Shown here piece after piece: positions 41,677 through 49,979 of a DNA stretch of 51,317 bases; positions within the stretch are counted from its first letter, which is position 1, and every line of letters begins with the position of its first letter. The notes under the pieces were generated by a model that worked only from the letters and a program-made list of their open reading frames with translations, did no database searches and had not been told where the DNA came from. The translations under genes and the position numbers were made by a program. The stretch is from an uncultured Roseburia sp. (GTDB lineage Bacteria > Bacillota > Clostridia > Lachnospirales > Lachnospiraceae), in the NCBI GenBank assembly GCA_900548205.1, contig URJS01000007.1, positions 1 through 51,317 of the forward strand, in the 5' to 3' direction.

Positions 41677-42540
41677 CTAGGAGATGGCGGATGCACCGGC
41701 AATGATCTCTGTCAGCTCCTGCGTGATAGAGCCCTGCCGCGCGCGATTGAACTTCAATGTCAAATCACTAATCATTTCCTCTGCGTTGCTCGTTGCAGAA
41801 TCCATCGCCTGCATTCTCGCGCCGTTCTCACTGGCAACTGCCTCCACGAGCGCGCCGTAAAACAGGCTGGTCACATACTTCGGGATGATCATATCAAGCG
41901 CAGCCTCCTCGTTCGGCTCATAATTCATAAGAACCTCCGCTTCCGACGCAGCGCTCATCTCCTCCTCGTCAAATTCCACCGGAAGGAGCTTCATCAGCGT
42001 CGGCTCATGGCTGACCGTATTCTTAAAATGCGTGTATGCCAGATAGATTTCTCCAATCTCTCCCGCCGCATAAGCATCCAGCACGCTCTTGCACAGAGCC
42101 GCCGCGTCCTCATATACCGGAGCCTCAATCATATCCGGCTCATCCTTGCGAATCGTATAGCCTTTTCGCTCAAGCGCATCCTTTCCTTTGTTGCCGATCG
42201 CATAAATTTCCAAATCCTCCGGACGGAAATCTGCACACTCTGTCACAAGCTTTACAACATTGGAATTGTAGCCTCCCGCAAGTCCGCGGTTAGAGGTGAT
42301 CACCACTACCGCCTTCTTTTCGGATGCCCCTTTCTTTAGATATGGATGGTCGATCGTTCCAGATTTTGCCAGCATTGAGGTCACTGTCTGATACATATAA
42401 TTAAAATACGGATTCGTCTGCTCCGCCCGATTCTTTGCTTTCTGCAGTTTAACGGTAGAAACAAGCTTCATGGCTTTTGTGATTTGCTGCGTACTCTGTA
42501 TGCTGCCTTTTCTTCTCTTTATGTCTCTCATTGACGCCAT
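41677..42540 (-). CDS. atpG: ATP synthase gamma subunit
   Basis: A 287-residue rotor-shaft subunit with the N-terminal helix (SMRDIKRRKGSIQSTQQITK), VVVITSNRGLAGGYNSNV and the C-terminal helix (RQGSITQELTEIIAGASAIS). Full length and typical. It starts 27 bp after atpA. Confidence 0.95.
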   Translation of the reverse strand: MASMRDIKRRKGSIQSTQQITKAMKLVSTVKLQKAKNRAEQTNPYFNYMYQTVTSMLAKSGTIDHPYLKKGASEKKAVVVITSNRGLAGGYNSNVVKLVTECADFRPEDLEIYAIGNKGKDALERKGYTIRKDEPDMIEAPVYEDAAALCKSVLDAYAAGEIGEIYLAYTHFKNTVSHEPTLMKLLPVEFDEEEMSAASEAEVLMNYEPNEEAALDMIIPKYVTSLFYGALVEAVASENGARMQAMDSATSNAEEMISDLTLKFNRARQGSITQELTEIIAGASAIS

Positions 42541-42567
42541 AACTTAAGCACCGCCTTTCTCTGCCAT

Positions 42568-44094
42568 TTATTTTCTTCCCTCTGCCTGACCGATAAACTC
42601 CGCCTTGCATTCCGTGATCGCTGCGATCAGCTTCTGCTCTGTCTCCTCGCTGATCTCCTTTTGCGTGCGGATCGCCTCCGGAATCTCCGGATATTTTGTA
42701 TCCACATACTCAAACAGCGCCTTCTCAAACGGAAGGATCTGATCCACCGGAATATCCATCAGATACTTTCTGGTTGCTGCAAAGATGATCATAACCTGCT
42801 TCTCTACCGGCATCGGCTGATACTGCGGCTGCTTTAAGATTTCCTTAATGCGCTCACCCTGTGTCAGCTTCTCCGTCGTATCGGCATCTAATTCAGAACC
42901 AAACTGTGCAAACGCTGCAAGCTCGCGGTACTGTGCCAGCTCGGTACGGATCGGTGCCGCGATTTTCTTCATCGCCTTGATCTGTGCAGAGCCTCCTACT
43001 CGTGAAACGGAAAGACCTGCATTGATCGCCGGACGGAAACCTGCGTTAAACATCTCGGTCTCCAGATAAATCTGTCCGTCCGTGATGGAAATAACGTTTG
43101 TCGGAATATATGCGGAAACGTCGCCTGCCTGCGTCTCAATGATCGGGAGCGCTGTCAGCGAACCTCCGCCCAGCTTGTCCGAAAGTCTCGCCGCACGCTC
43201 AAGAAGTCTTGAGTGCAGATAGAATACGTCACCCGGATATGCCTCACGTCCTGGCGGTCTCTTAAGGAGCAGGGAGAGTGTACGGTATGCCGCCGCGTGC
43301 TTACTCAGGTCATCATAGACAACAAGCACGTCATCTCCATTCTCCATCCATTCCTCACCGATCGCACATCCTGCGTACGGTGCAATATACTGTAACGGCG
43401 CAAGCTCGCTCGCCGTAGACGCAACAACTGTTGTATAGGACATCGCGCCAAATTCTTCTAAGGTCTTAACGATCGATGCAACCGTAGACGCCTTCTGTCC
43501 GATGGCAACGTAGATACATTTTACGTTCTGACCCTTCTGGTTGATGATCGTATCGATCGCGATCGCCGTCTTACCGGTCTGTCTGTCACCGATAATAAGC
43601 TCACGCTGTCCGCGTCCGATCGGCACCATGGAGTCAATCGCCTTGATACCTGTCTGCAGCGGCGTATCTACTGATTTTCTTGAGATAACACCGGATGCCA
43701 CACGTTCAATCTGACGGTGCTTATCCGTCTCGATCGGTCCTTTTCCATCAATCGGCTGTCCAAGCGCATTCACAACTCGTCCCAACATCGCATCTCCGAC
43801 CGGAACCTCAACCACGCGTCCCGTCGTCTTAACGGTATCACCCTCGTTGATATTCTTCTGGCTGCCAAGTAAAACAGCGCCGACATTATCTTCCTCAAGG
43901 TTTAATACCATTCCATATACTTCGCCCGGAAACTCTAAGAGTTCTCCCTGCATTGCATTGTCAAGACCGTGAATACGCGCGATACCATCTGCTACCTGAA
44001 TAACCGTACCAACGTCAGCTACCTCTAACTGCGCTGCATATCGTTTAATCTGTTCTTTAATTACGGAACTAATTTCTTCTGGTCTTAAATTCAT
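42568..44094 (-). CDS. atpA: ATP synthase alpha subunit
   Basis: A 508-residue F1 subunit starting MNLRPEEISSVIKEQIKRY. The P-loop is GDRQTGKT and the catalytic Arg region reads ALNVSRVGGSAQ-like (SVSRVGGSAQIKAM). The start at 44094 overlaps the atpH stop as ATGA; an ATG three codons earlier is too near the AGGTGA site. Confidence 0.96.
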   Translation of the reverse strand: MNLRPEEISSVIKEQIKRYAAQLEVADVGTVIQVADGIARIHGLDNAMQGELLEFPGEVYGMVLNLEEDNVGAVLLGSQKNINEGDTVKTTGRVVEVPVGDAMLGRVVNALGQPIDGKGPIETDKHRQIERVASGVISRKSVDTPLQTGIKAIDSMVPIGRGQRELIIGDRQTGKTAIAIDTIINQKGQNVKCIYVAIGQKASTVASIVKTLEEFGAMSYTTVVASTASELAPLQYIAPYAGCAIGEEWMENGDDVLVVYDDLSKHAAAYRTLSLLLKRPPGREAYPGDVFYLHSRLLERAARLSDKLGGGSLTALPIIETQAGDVSAYIPTNVISITDGQIYLETEMFNAGFRPAINAGLSVSRVGGSAQIKAMKKIAAPIRTELAQYRELAAFAQFGSELDADTTEKLTQGERIKEILKQPQYQPMPVEKQVMIIFAATRKYLMDIPVDQILPFEKALFEYVDTKYPEIPEAIRTQKEISEETEQKLIAAITECKAEFIGQAEGRK

Positions 44095-44657
44095 GGAGCG
44101 CATTCACCTGCTTTCAACTGTATTTTGGATAATTCGCGTGTCAGGTCATAAAGCTTCGTCCTGACACTGGAGTCAACGACACGGTCGCCGATCCGAATGA
44201 TCATTCCGCCAATCAAAGCGGAATCAACCGCATAATGCATTTCAAATTCCACATACCGGGTCGTTTCCAAAAGACGCTGCTTTACCGCATCCTTCTGCGC
44301 CCCGGACAATTCCATTGCCGTCGTCACATACGCCGTGCCGATGCTCTTATGCTCCTTGACACGGTCCTCAAAATATGCGAGCACCTCGTCCGCCTCTGCA
44401 AAATGATCTTTTTCCACCAGCATACGGAGCAATCCGGCAAGCTCTCCGGAAATTTTTCCTGCAAATATGCTCTCAATAATCTGAATCTTTTCTTCTTTTA
44501 CAATCTTTGGATGACCCATTAGCTTGAAAATCTCTGCGTTTTCGCAAAAAGCGGTTCTGACCGCCTTTGCTTCCCCCCAGTAAGCGTCCAGCTGTCCGCT
44601 CTCTGCCGCAACATCAAACAATGCATCACCGTATGTTTTTGATACTAGCTTTGCCAT
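44091..44657 (-). CDS. atpH: ATP synthase delta subunit
   Basis: A 188-residue stator subunit (SKTYGDALFDVAAESGQLDA at the start and GGMIIRIGDRVVDSSVRTKL near the end). It overlaps atpF by 13 bp and atpA by 4 bp, indicating translational coupling. Slightly longer than the usual 175-180. Confidence 0.92.
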   Translation of the reverse strand: MAKLVSKTYGDALFDVAAESGQLDAYWGEAKAVRTAFCENAEIFKLMGHPKIVKEEKIQIIESIFAGKISGELAGLLRMLVEKDHFAEADEVLAYFEDRVKEHKSIGTAYVTTAMELSGAQKDAVKQRLLETTRYVEFEMHYAVDSALIGGMIIRIGDRVVDSSVRTKLYDLTRELSKIQLKAGECAP

Positions 44658-45169
44658 GTCGAATCACCCATTTCTTTCAATGTTTCTTCCACCAGCGTAT
44701 CCTGCACGGCCGCATCAATATTGGCGGCAACGACCTTCGCCGCCATCATGGATGCAACTGTGATCATTTCCTGCTTCACCTCATCCATTGCACGCTTCTT
44801 GGAAAGCTCCGCTTCATCGTTTGCAGTGCGGATGATACGGGCAGCCTCCTCTTTGGCTTCGCTTTCAATGCGCGCAGCATTTTTCTGCGCCTTCTGACGC
44901 GCTTCGCTTAAAATTTGTTCCGCCTCTTTGTCAATATTTTTGAGCTTGGCTTCATATTCTGCTTTCAGTGCCGCAGCGTCTTTCTTGTCCGTCTCTGCCG
45001 TCTCAATGTCTGTTGCGATTCGCTTCTTACGCTCCTCCAGCATCTTGCGCGCCGGATTAAACAGCATCTTTGACATGAACAAAAACAGGAAGAATACTGC
45101 AAGCGCCATAAGAACTACATCATGAAGCAGCTGCATATCCAAGCCAAAAAGTCTTTGCATTTCCTCCAA
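44645..45169 (-). CDS. atpF: ATP synthase b subunit, TTG start
   Basis: A 174-residue stator protein with one N-terminal membrane helix (about 12-32, HDVVLMALAVFFLFLFMSKM) and a long charged coiled coil (RKMLEERKKRIATDIETAET). The start is set at TTG 45169, 7 nt after AAAGGAGG; the ATG three codons later would be 16 nt from that site. Its leader is separated from atpE by a 184-bp region with repeated palindromes. Confidence 0.9.
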   Translation of the reverse strand: MEEMQRLFGLDMQLLHDVVLMALAVFFLFLFMSKMLFNPARKMLEERKKRIATDIETAETDKKDAAALKAEYEAKLKNIDKEAEQILSEARQKAQKNAARIESEAKEEAARIIRTANDEAELSKKRAMDEVKQEMITVASMMAAKVVAANIDAAVQDTLVEETLKEMGDSTWQS

Positions 45170-45196
45170 AGTCTGGCCTCCTTTCCGTTATTATCA

Positions 45197-45328
45197 TTCT
45201 CGGAAGAACGCTTCGCGTTCTTCTATTGCCTCAAACCACCTTCCGGTTTCTCATGAATCAATCTTCACTTAATCTAATTGACCCAAATCCCCTTCCGGTT
45301 TCTCGGAAGAACGCTTCGCGTTCTTCTA
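45197..45328. repeat. duplicated palindromic element between atpE and atpF
   Basis: An identical 29-bp unit occurs at 45197-45225 and 45300-45328. Each holds a palindrome with 9-bp arms (GAAGAACGC, TTC, GCGTTCTTC). CCTTCCGGTTTCTC also occurs twice (from 45239 and 45291), and TCGAACTTGTTCGA follows at about 45333-45346. The region is REP-like and is transcribed as part of the atp operon. Confidence 0.75.
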
Positions 45329-45353
45329 ATGGCTCGAACTTGTTCGAGACTAT

Positions 45354-45608
45354 TTAGCCCAGAGGCTGTACGAAAAGTAAGAGCATTGCGATCAGCAAGC
45401 CGTAAAGACCTGTCGTCTCGGCTACCGCCTGACCAAGAAGCATCGTAGACATAATGTCGCCCTTTGCACCCGGGTTACGTCCTACTGCTGCCGCACCGTG
45501 ACCTGCCGCGATACCCTGTCCGATACCTGGTCCGATACCTGCGATAACTGCTAAACCTGCTCCAATAGCTGAGCATGCCATAATTAAATCATGTCCTGAA
45601 ATATTCAT
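45354..45608 (-). CDS. atpE: ATP synthase c subunit with Na+-type signature
   Basis: An 84-residue two-helix membrane protein forming the rotor ring. Ion-site residues are Gln31 (GIGPGIGQG), Val62, Glu64, Thr65, Thr66 and Tyr69 (QAVAETTGLY). The known sodium-type ring of Ilyobacter has Gln32, Val63, Glu65, Ser66 and Tyr70, so all match except Ser to Thr, which other sodium-type enzymes also show. A sodium-translocating enzyme is therefore likely. It is followed by the repeat region before atpF. Confidence 0.93.
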   Translation of the reverse strand: MNISGHDLIMACSAIGAGLAVIAGIGPGIGQGIAAGHGAAAVGRNPGAKGDIMSTMLLGQAVAETTGLYGLLIAMLLLFVQPLG

Positions 45609-45630
45609 AGAAAATTCCTCCTAAAAAAAT

Positions 45631-46368
45631 TTATTCTGTTTCGTAGTTCTGACCGATGTATGTCATTGTCAACATACAGAATACATACGTCTGAATTGCT
45701 CCTGAGAACAAGTCAAAGTATACATGGAGTGCCGCCGGCCACACAAGAGCGATCTTGCTCAGCAATCCATAGACCAATGCCATCATGACGGTTCCTGATA
45801 AAACGTTTGCAAACAAACGCAGCGACAGGGAAATCGGCACCGCGATCTCACTGATCAGGTTGATCGGAAGCCAGATGGGCAGCCACGGCGGAAGCGGAGA
45901 ACACATATCCGTCCAAATCTGCTTCATCGGCAAATTTCTAAACTGCGCAATATGGATCAGGAAAAACGTAATAAGACCAAGCGCCAATGTCGTACCATAG
46001 TCGGCAGTCGGCGGTCTTAATCCAAACAGACCCGAAATGTTGCTCACCAGTATAAAAATAAAAATGGTACTGATATAATTCGCAAACTTCGGCGCGGCAA
46101 TCCTGCCCATTGTTCCCTCGACCATGCCGTCCAGCTTTTCAACCATCAGCTCGACTACGTTCTGAAAGCCCTGCGGTATTTCTCCCACACGCTTCATCGC
46201 CCGGTTTCCCGCAATGGCAAGCGCCATCATCAACAGCACAACGATCAGGATACAAACGTGTGATGTGGTGATCCAGACTTCCTGACCAAAGATTTCATAT
46301 TTGAAGATACCATGTATCATGAAATCAATGTTTTCCGCCCCGGATGACATCAAAATTGCATTGTTCAC
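45631..46368 (-). CDS. atpB: ATP synthase a subunit, GTG start
   Basis: A 245-residue polytopic stator-channel subunit. The essential Arg is in the SLRLFANVLSG helix, typical of subunit a, and GFQNVVELMVE precedes helix 2. The start is GTG at 46368 (VNNAILMSSG), 7 nt after AGGAGG. An upstream ATG extension would overlap the previous gene. It lies 22 bp ahead of atpE. Confidence 0.93.
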   Translation of the reverse strand: MNNAILMSSGAENIDFMIHGIFKYEIFGQEVWITTSHVCILIVVLLMMALAIAGNRAMKRVGEIPQGFQNVVELMVEKLDGMVEGTMGRIAAPKFANYISTIFIFILVSNISGLFGLRPPTADYGTTLALGLITFFLIHIAQFRNLPMKQIWTDMCSPLPPWLPIWLPINLISEIAVPISLSLRLFANVLSGTVMMALVYGLLSKIALVWPAALHVYFDLFSGAIQTYVFCMLTMTYIGQNYETE

Positions 46369-46381
46369 TGTCTCACCTCCT

Positions 46382-46837
46382 TTAGATAGACGCGCTATCC
46401 TCACTGTTCGAAGAATCATCACATCTTCCTTGCAGCTTCAAAATTAATTTATGTGCAAAGGGCTGTAAATAGGCTGAAACCTTTAAACCCAAGACACCGA
46501 TAAAAGCGGCAAACAAATTGCCCAGATTCCATTTCATCATGAAATAGAAAACAACAACCAAAACAACATAGCGCAGGACGGATTTTACAATAACTCTCGT
46601 CCGCGCGCTTGCTTCTCCGTAAATATCGACCGCATCCTGCAGCACAACGGCAATGTGAATCGCCATGCCGACTGCGAGCGCGATCCCGATCGCAAGCCCT
46701 GTTGTGTAGCGCAGCTTATCCGCGACAAACCAGACGCCGATCAGCTCTGCGAGCGCTCCATACACCAAAATTCCCGCGACAAGTCCCGGTAATGCATCGT
46801 TTAATCTTTTGAGCATACTATCTGTCCGATTCACCAT
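46382..46837 (-). CDS. ATP synthase I-like membrane protein
   Basis: A 151-residue protein with four hydrophobic helices (LPGLVAGILVYGALAELIGV, GLAIGIALAVGMAIHIAVVL, VLRYVVLVVVFYFMM and NLFAAFIGVLGL) and a polar C-terminal tail ending NSEDSASI. It occupies the AtpI position between atpZ and atpB. AtpI helps assemble the c ring. The start (MVNRTDSML) is uncertain; it overlaps atpZ by 20 bp. Confidence 0.7.
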   Translation of the reverse strand: MVNRTDSMLKRLNDALPGLVAGILVYGALAELIGVWFVADKLRYTTGLAIGIALAVGMAIHIAVVLQDAVDIYGEASARTRVIVKSVLRYVVLVVVFYFMMKWNLGNLFAAFIGVLGLKVSAYLQPFAHKLILKLQGRCDDSSNSEDSASI

Positions 46838-47054
46838 CCCGTCCATATATTTTCTTTGCCATCTTAAAAACATTTGTAAATCCGGCAAGCGCACCGATCA
46901 CAAACAAAGGCACCGCCAGAAACGGCATATCAAATTTCCTGCCCAGCCATGCGCCAAACAGGGTACACATAAAAATCGGAACGATCATATTCAGTCCGAA
47001 TTGCATAATAAGCGTTAATGTCTGAAAAATCTTTCTATGCTGCTTCATCTTCAT
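46818..47054 (-). CDS. AtpZ/AtpI-family membrane protein
   Basis: A 78-residue protein with two hydrophobic helices (about 14-34 and 43-62: IMQFGLNMIVPIFMCTLFGA and FLAVPLFVIGALAGFTNVF). It matches the small AtpZ-type proteins at the head of Firmicute atp operons, thought to help ion supply or ring assembly. Its ATG overlaps the stop of the dCMP deaminase gene (ATGA). Confidence 0.75.
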   Translation of the reverse strand: MKMKQHRKIFQTLTLIMQFGLNMIVPIFMCTLFGAWLGRKFDMPFLAVPLFVIGALAGFTNVFKMAKKIYGRDGESDR

Positions 47055-47536
47055 AATACCATATGGACTTCCCTGTTGGTGTGCTCATACCGCTGCAGTA
47101 CGACGCCCGCCGCCTTTAACATCCGCTTGGATGCAACAACCGATGGCGTATTCTCGTATTTGTCACTGTCATACACCAGACGGCGTATTCCGCACTGAAT
47201 GATCGCTTTCGCACATTCACTACAGGGAAATAGTGTAACATACATTGTCGCTCTGTCAAGACTTCCGCCGCGATAATTTAAAATTGCATTCAATTCGCTG
47301 TGCGTCGTATAAAAATATTTATTATCCAGCGGCTCGCCCTCCCGTTCCCACGGAAATTCATCATCCGAGCAGCCGATCGGGAATCCGTTGTATCCCATAG
47401 ACAAAATCTTGTGATCCTCGCTCACAATGCAGGCTCCCACCTGCGTGTTCGGATCCTTCGAGCGCATCCCCGATAAAATAGCAACGCCCATGAAATATTC
47501 GTCCCAACTGATATAATCCTGCCGTTTTCCGCTCAT
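47051..47536 (-). CDS. dCMP deaminase family protein
   Basis: A 161-residue zinc deaminase with HSELNAILN (zinc His and catalytic Glu) and PCSECAKAI (two zinc Cys). It deaminates dCMP to dUMP for thymidylate synthesis, or is a ComEB-like relative. Translationally coupled to atpZ by a 4-bp overlap, so it leads the atp operon in this organism. Confidence 0.9.
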   Translation of the reverse strand: MSGKRQDYISWDEYFMGVAILSGMRSKDPNTQVGACIVSEDHKILSMGYNGFPIGCSDDEFPWEREGEPLDNKYFYTTHSELNAILNYRGGSLDRATMYVTLFPCSECAKAIIQCGIRRLVYDSDKYENTPSVVASKRMLKAAGVVLQRYEHTNREVHMVL

Positions 47537-47582
47537 TCTATCCTCCAGACATATTCACTAACCTGCCGTCTGTTTCGTATAT

Positions 47583-48212
47583 TTACTTTGTTCCAAAGAT
47601 CCGGTCTCCCGCATCTCCAAGTCCCGGCACAATATAACCGTGCTCATTCAGATGATCGTCCAAAGACCCGATATAAATATCTACGTCCGGGTGCGCGTCC
47701 TGCATCCGCTTTACCCCCTCCGGCGCCGCAATGATGCACATCAGGCGCATATTTTTCACACCCTTGTCCTTTAACATCTGAATCGCCGCCACCGACGAAC
47801 CTCCGGTCGCAAGCATCGGATCAACCACAAAAACCTCACGGTTTGCACAGTCCTCCGGCAGCTTGCAGTAGTATTCTACCGGTTCCAGCGTCTTAGGATC
47901 GCGATACAACCCGATATGGCCGACCTTCGCAGCCGGAATCATCGTAAGCATACCGTCAACCATTCCAAGTCCCGCCCGCAGGATCGGCACAATGGCAAGC
48001 TTCTTTCCCTTTAACTCCTTTACCGTAGTGGTGCAGATCGGCGTATTGATCTCCACATCAGAGAGCCTTAAATCTCTTGTCGCCTCATAGCACATAAGCA
48101 TTGCGATCTCACTGACCAGCGTGCGAAAATCCTTAGAACCGGTCTCCTCTCTGCGGATAATTCCAATTTTGTGCTGGATCAGCGGGTGATCCATAACCAT
48201 TACTTTTGACAT
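47583..48212 (-). CDS. upp: uracil phosphoribosyltransferase
   Basis: A 209-residue enzyme starting MSKVMVMDHPLIQHKIG. PRPP-binding VVDPMLATGGSS and ILRAGLGMVDG are family hallmarks; the C-terminal GLGDAGDRIFGTK is the uracil-binding end. It makes UMP from uracil and PRPP. The start at 48212 has GGAG upstream; a longer frame runs through the intergenic palindrome and is unlikely. Confidence 0.95.
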   Translation of the reverse strand: MSKVMVMDHPLIQHKIGIIRREETGSKDFRTLVSEIAMLMCYEATRDLRLSDVEINTPICTTTVKELKGKKLAIVPILRAGLGMVDGMLTMIPAAKVGHIGLYRDPKTLEPVEYYCKLPEDCANREVFVVDPMLATGGSSVAAIQMLKDKGVKNMRLMCIIAAPEGVKRMQDAHPDVDIYIGSLDDHLNEHGYIVPGLGDAGDRIFGTK

Positions 48213-48249
48213 ATTTTCCTCCATAAAATGTTTTTCGGGTATCACAAAG

Positions 48250-48264
48250 GTGTGCTTCGCACAC
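48250..48264. repeat. 15-bp palindrome after the ywlE-like stop codon
   Basis: GTGTGCTTCGCACAC has 6-bp arms around TTC and directly follows the stop at 48265. It has the same arm-TTC-arm design as the atpE-atpF element and the CACACGAAGTGTG at 51043-51055. Confidence 0.55.
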
Positions 48265-48729
48265 TCATGCATCTTCGGTTTCATTGAGAAGATTGACAAG
48301 CTTTAAAATCGTCTTGCGCAGCATCTCATAGCAAAGCCCGTAAGCCTGCAGCGTACCACCGTAAGGATCGATGATCTCCAGCTCCTCTCCGACCAGCTCC
48401 GTCAGCACGCGGACATTTTGCGGATTCGCGCGCTGATATTTCTCAAGTACCTTTTCAAGCTGCGCATGCTCCATCACAAGAACCAGCGTGTCCTCGTCAA
48501 AATCATCTTCCGCAAGCTGCGTCGACGCAAAGCCCTCCACGTTGATCCCGTTGCTGATCATAACGGCCTCCGCCTTCTGGTTCAGGGGTTCGGGAAACAG
48601 TACCACAAGTCCTCTTGTCAGAATCTCCACCGGTCTTTTTAAGGGGTACTCTGCCATGATGCCTGCCGCCATCGGCGCCCGGCAGGTATCGCTTGCACAG
48701 ACAAATATGATCCTACGATATTCTTTCAT
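48265..48729 (-). CDS. low-molecular-weight protein phosphatase (YwlE-like)
   Basis: A 154-residue phosphatase. The catalytic loop CASDTCRAP fits CxxxxxR, and the general acid is in IDPYGG. The Thr before the second Cys is the residue that in YwlE gives phospho-arginine specificity, whereas tyrosine phosphatases have Ile there. The usual Gly-Asn of the loop is Ser-Asp here. It is 13 bp downstream of the ywlC/sua5 gene, the normal order. Confidence 0.85.
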   Translation of the reverse strand: MKEYRRIIFVCASDTCRAPMAAGIMAEYPLKRPVEILTRGLVVLFPEPLNQKAEAVMISNGINVEGFASTQLAEDDFDEDTLVLVMEHAQLEKVLEKYQRANPQNVRVLTELVGEELEIIDPYGGTLQAYGLCYEMLRKTILKLVNLLNETEDA

Positions 48730-48742
48730 CCAACACCCCTCC

Positions 48743-49795
48743 TTATACTTTTATCACCTGATGTCCTGCCGCCTTTAACAGACGGTTCATGATCGCTTGT
48801 CCGATCCGCGGCGTCGCAAAGCTCTCCGAATAAATGACGTCGACGCCGCGCGCGTCAAATTCACGCAAAATTCTGTAAAGCTGCCTTGCGATCGCATCCT
48901 CATCCGCGCGTGCGCCAATGCTCACCGCATCGTTACTCGTGTAAGCAGCCAATGTTTCGTCCGTCGCGATCACACCAACTCTTTGTCCCGCCGCCATGCG
49001 CTCCTTGGATAGCCGGTTGATGTGTGCTACGACCGCCTCGCTCTCTCCTTCTACCAAAACCAGCTCCGCCTTCGGCGCATAGTGCTTATACCGCATCCCC
49101 GGTGCCTTTGGTCTGCCGCAGTCGCCCACGCCGGTGATCGCCGGATCTGTCCGCACCTCCTGCCCAAGCGCCCTCTCTAACATCTCCTTTGTGATATAGC
49201 CGGGCCGCAGGATCAAAGGCGTCTCCTCCGTCAGATCTATGATCGTAGACTCGATCCCTATACCGACTGCTCCTCCGTCCAAAATCAGCGGGATTTTCCC
49301 GTCCATATCGAGCGCCACATGCCCGGCCTCCGTCGGGCTTGGCTTTCCTGAAATATTTGCACTTGGCGCAGCGATCAGACAACCGCTTTCCTCGATCAGA
49401 CGAAGCGCTACCGGATGATTCGGCATCCGTACAGCGACTGTGCTAAGTCCGCCGGTCGTCTCAAGCGGCACCCTCTCATTCTTCCATACGATCATCGTAA
49501 GCGGACCGGGCCAAAAGGCGTCTGCCAAAATCCTCGCCTGCTGCGGAAGCTCTCCCGCAATCTGTGCAAGCTGCCCAAAGTCTGCAATGTGCACGATCAG
49601 AGGATTGTCCGACGGCCGGCCCTTCGCCTCATATATTTTTGCGGAAGCCTCCGGTCTGAGCGCGTCCGCGCCAAGCCCGTACACGGTCTCTGTCGGGAAT
49701 GCAACCAGCTCCCCCGCCCGGATGAACGCGGCGGCTTCCTGCATACTTGCCGTGTCTATGTCAGCAGAATTTATTTTCAAAATCTTTGTCTGCAT
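48743..49795 (-). CDS. ywlC: threonylcarbamoyl-AMP synthase (Sua5/YwlC)
   Basis: A 350-residue Sua5-type enzyme. The YrdC domain (1-205) has FPTETVYGLGADAL, KGRPSDNPLIVHI and SANISGKPSPTEA. A linker and the C-terminal Sua5 domain (about 220-350) follow, with PGMRYKHYAP. It makes threonylcarbamoyl-AMP for the t6A modification of tRNAs reading ANN codons. Ribosome site AGGAG. Confidence 0.93.
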   Translation of the reverse strand: MQTKILKINSADIDTASMQEAAAFIRAGELVAFPTETVYGLGADALRPEASAKIYEAKGRPSDNPLIVHIADFGQLAQIAGELPQQARILADAFWPGPLTMIVWKNERVPLETTGGLSTVAVRMPNHPVALRLIEESGCLIAAPSANISGKPSPTEAGHVALDMDGKIPLILDGGAVGIGIESTIIDLTEETPLILRPGYITKEMLERALGQEVRTDPAITGVGDCGRPKAPGMRYKHYAPKAELVLVEGESEAVVAHINRLSKERMAAGQRVGVIATDETLAAYTSNDAVSIGARADEDAIARQLYRILREFDARGVDVIYSESFATPRIGQAIMNRLLKAAGHQVIKV

Positions 49796-49979
49796 ACATT
49801 CTCCTGCCTTTCTGTATGATTATCGCACAATTCCAAAAAATAGGCAACCTACTTGCCATGTTTTTATAAATGTGGCATAATTATTTCGTTAAGGTCGTGT
49901 GATATGGATACGGCATGACTGCCCCTTTGGGTTTCTCATTGGGGAAAAACGGGATATGTCCCTTAGGAAAGGAGTTTCC

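Noticed and set aside
45197..45328. CRISPR-like repeat
   Set aside because: There are only two copies of the 29-bp unit with a 74-bp gap inside an operon and no cas genes, so it is a REP-like duplicate, not an array.
40158..47054. Possible break of the atp operon or a missing subunit
   Set aside because: All eight F1Fo subunits (a, c, b, delta, alpha, gamma, beta, epsilon) are present in the normal order; apparent start problems in atpB and atpF vanish with GTG and TTG starts.
48213..48299. N-terminal extension of upp
   Set aside because: The extra 29 codons run through the intergenic palindrome and into the upstream phosphatase gene; MSKVMVMDHPLIQHKIG is the normal family start and has a ribosome site.
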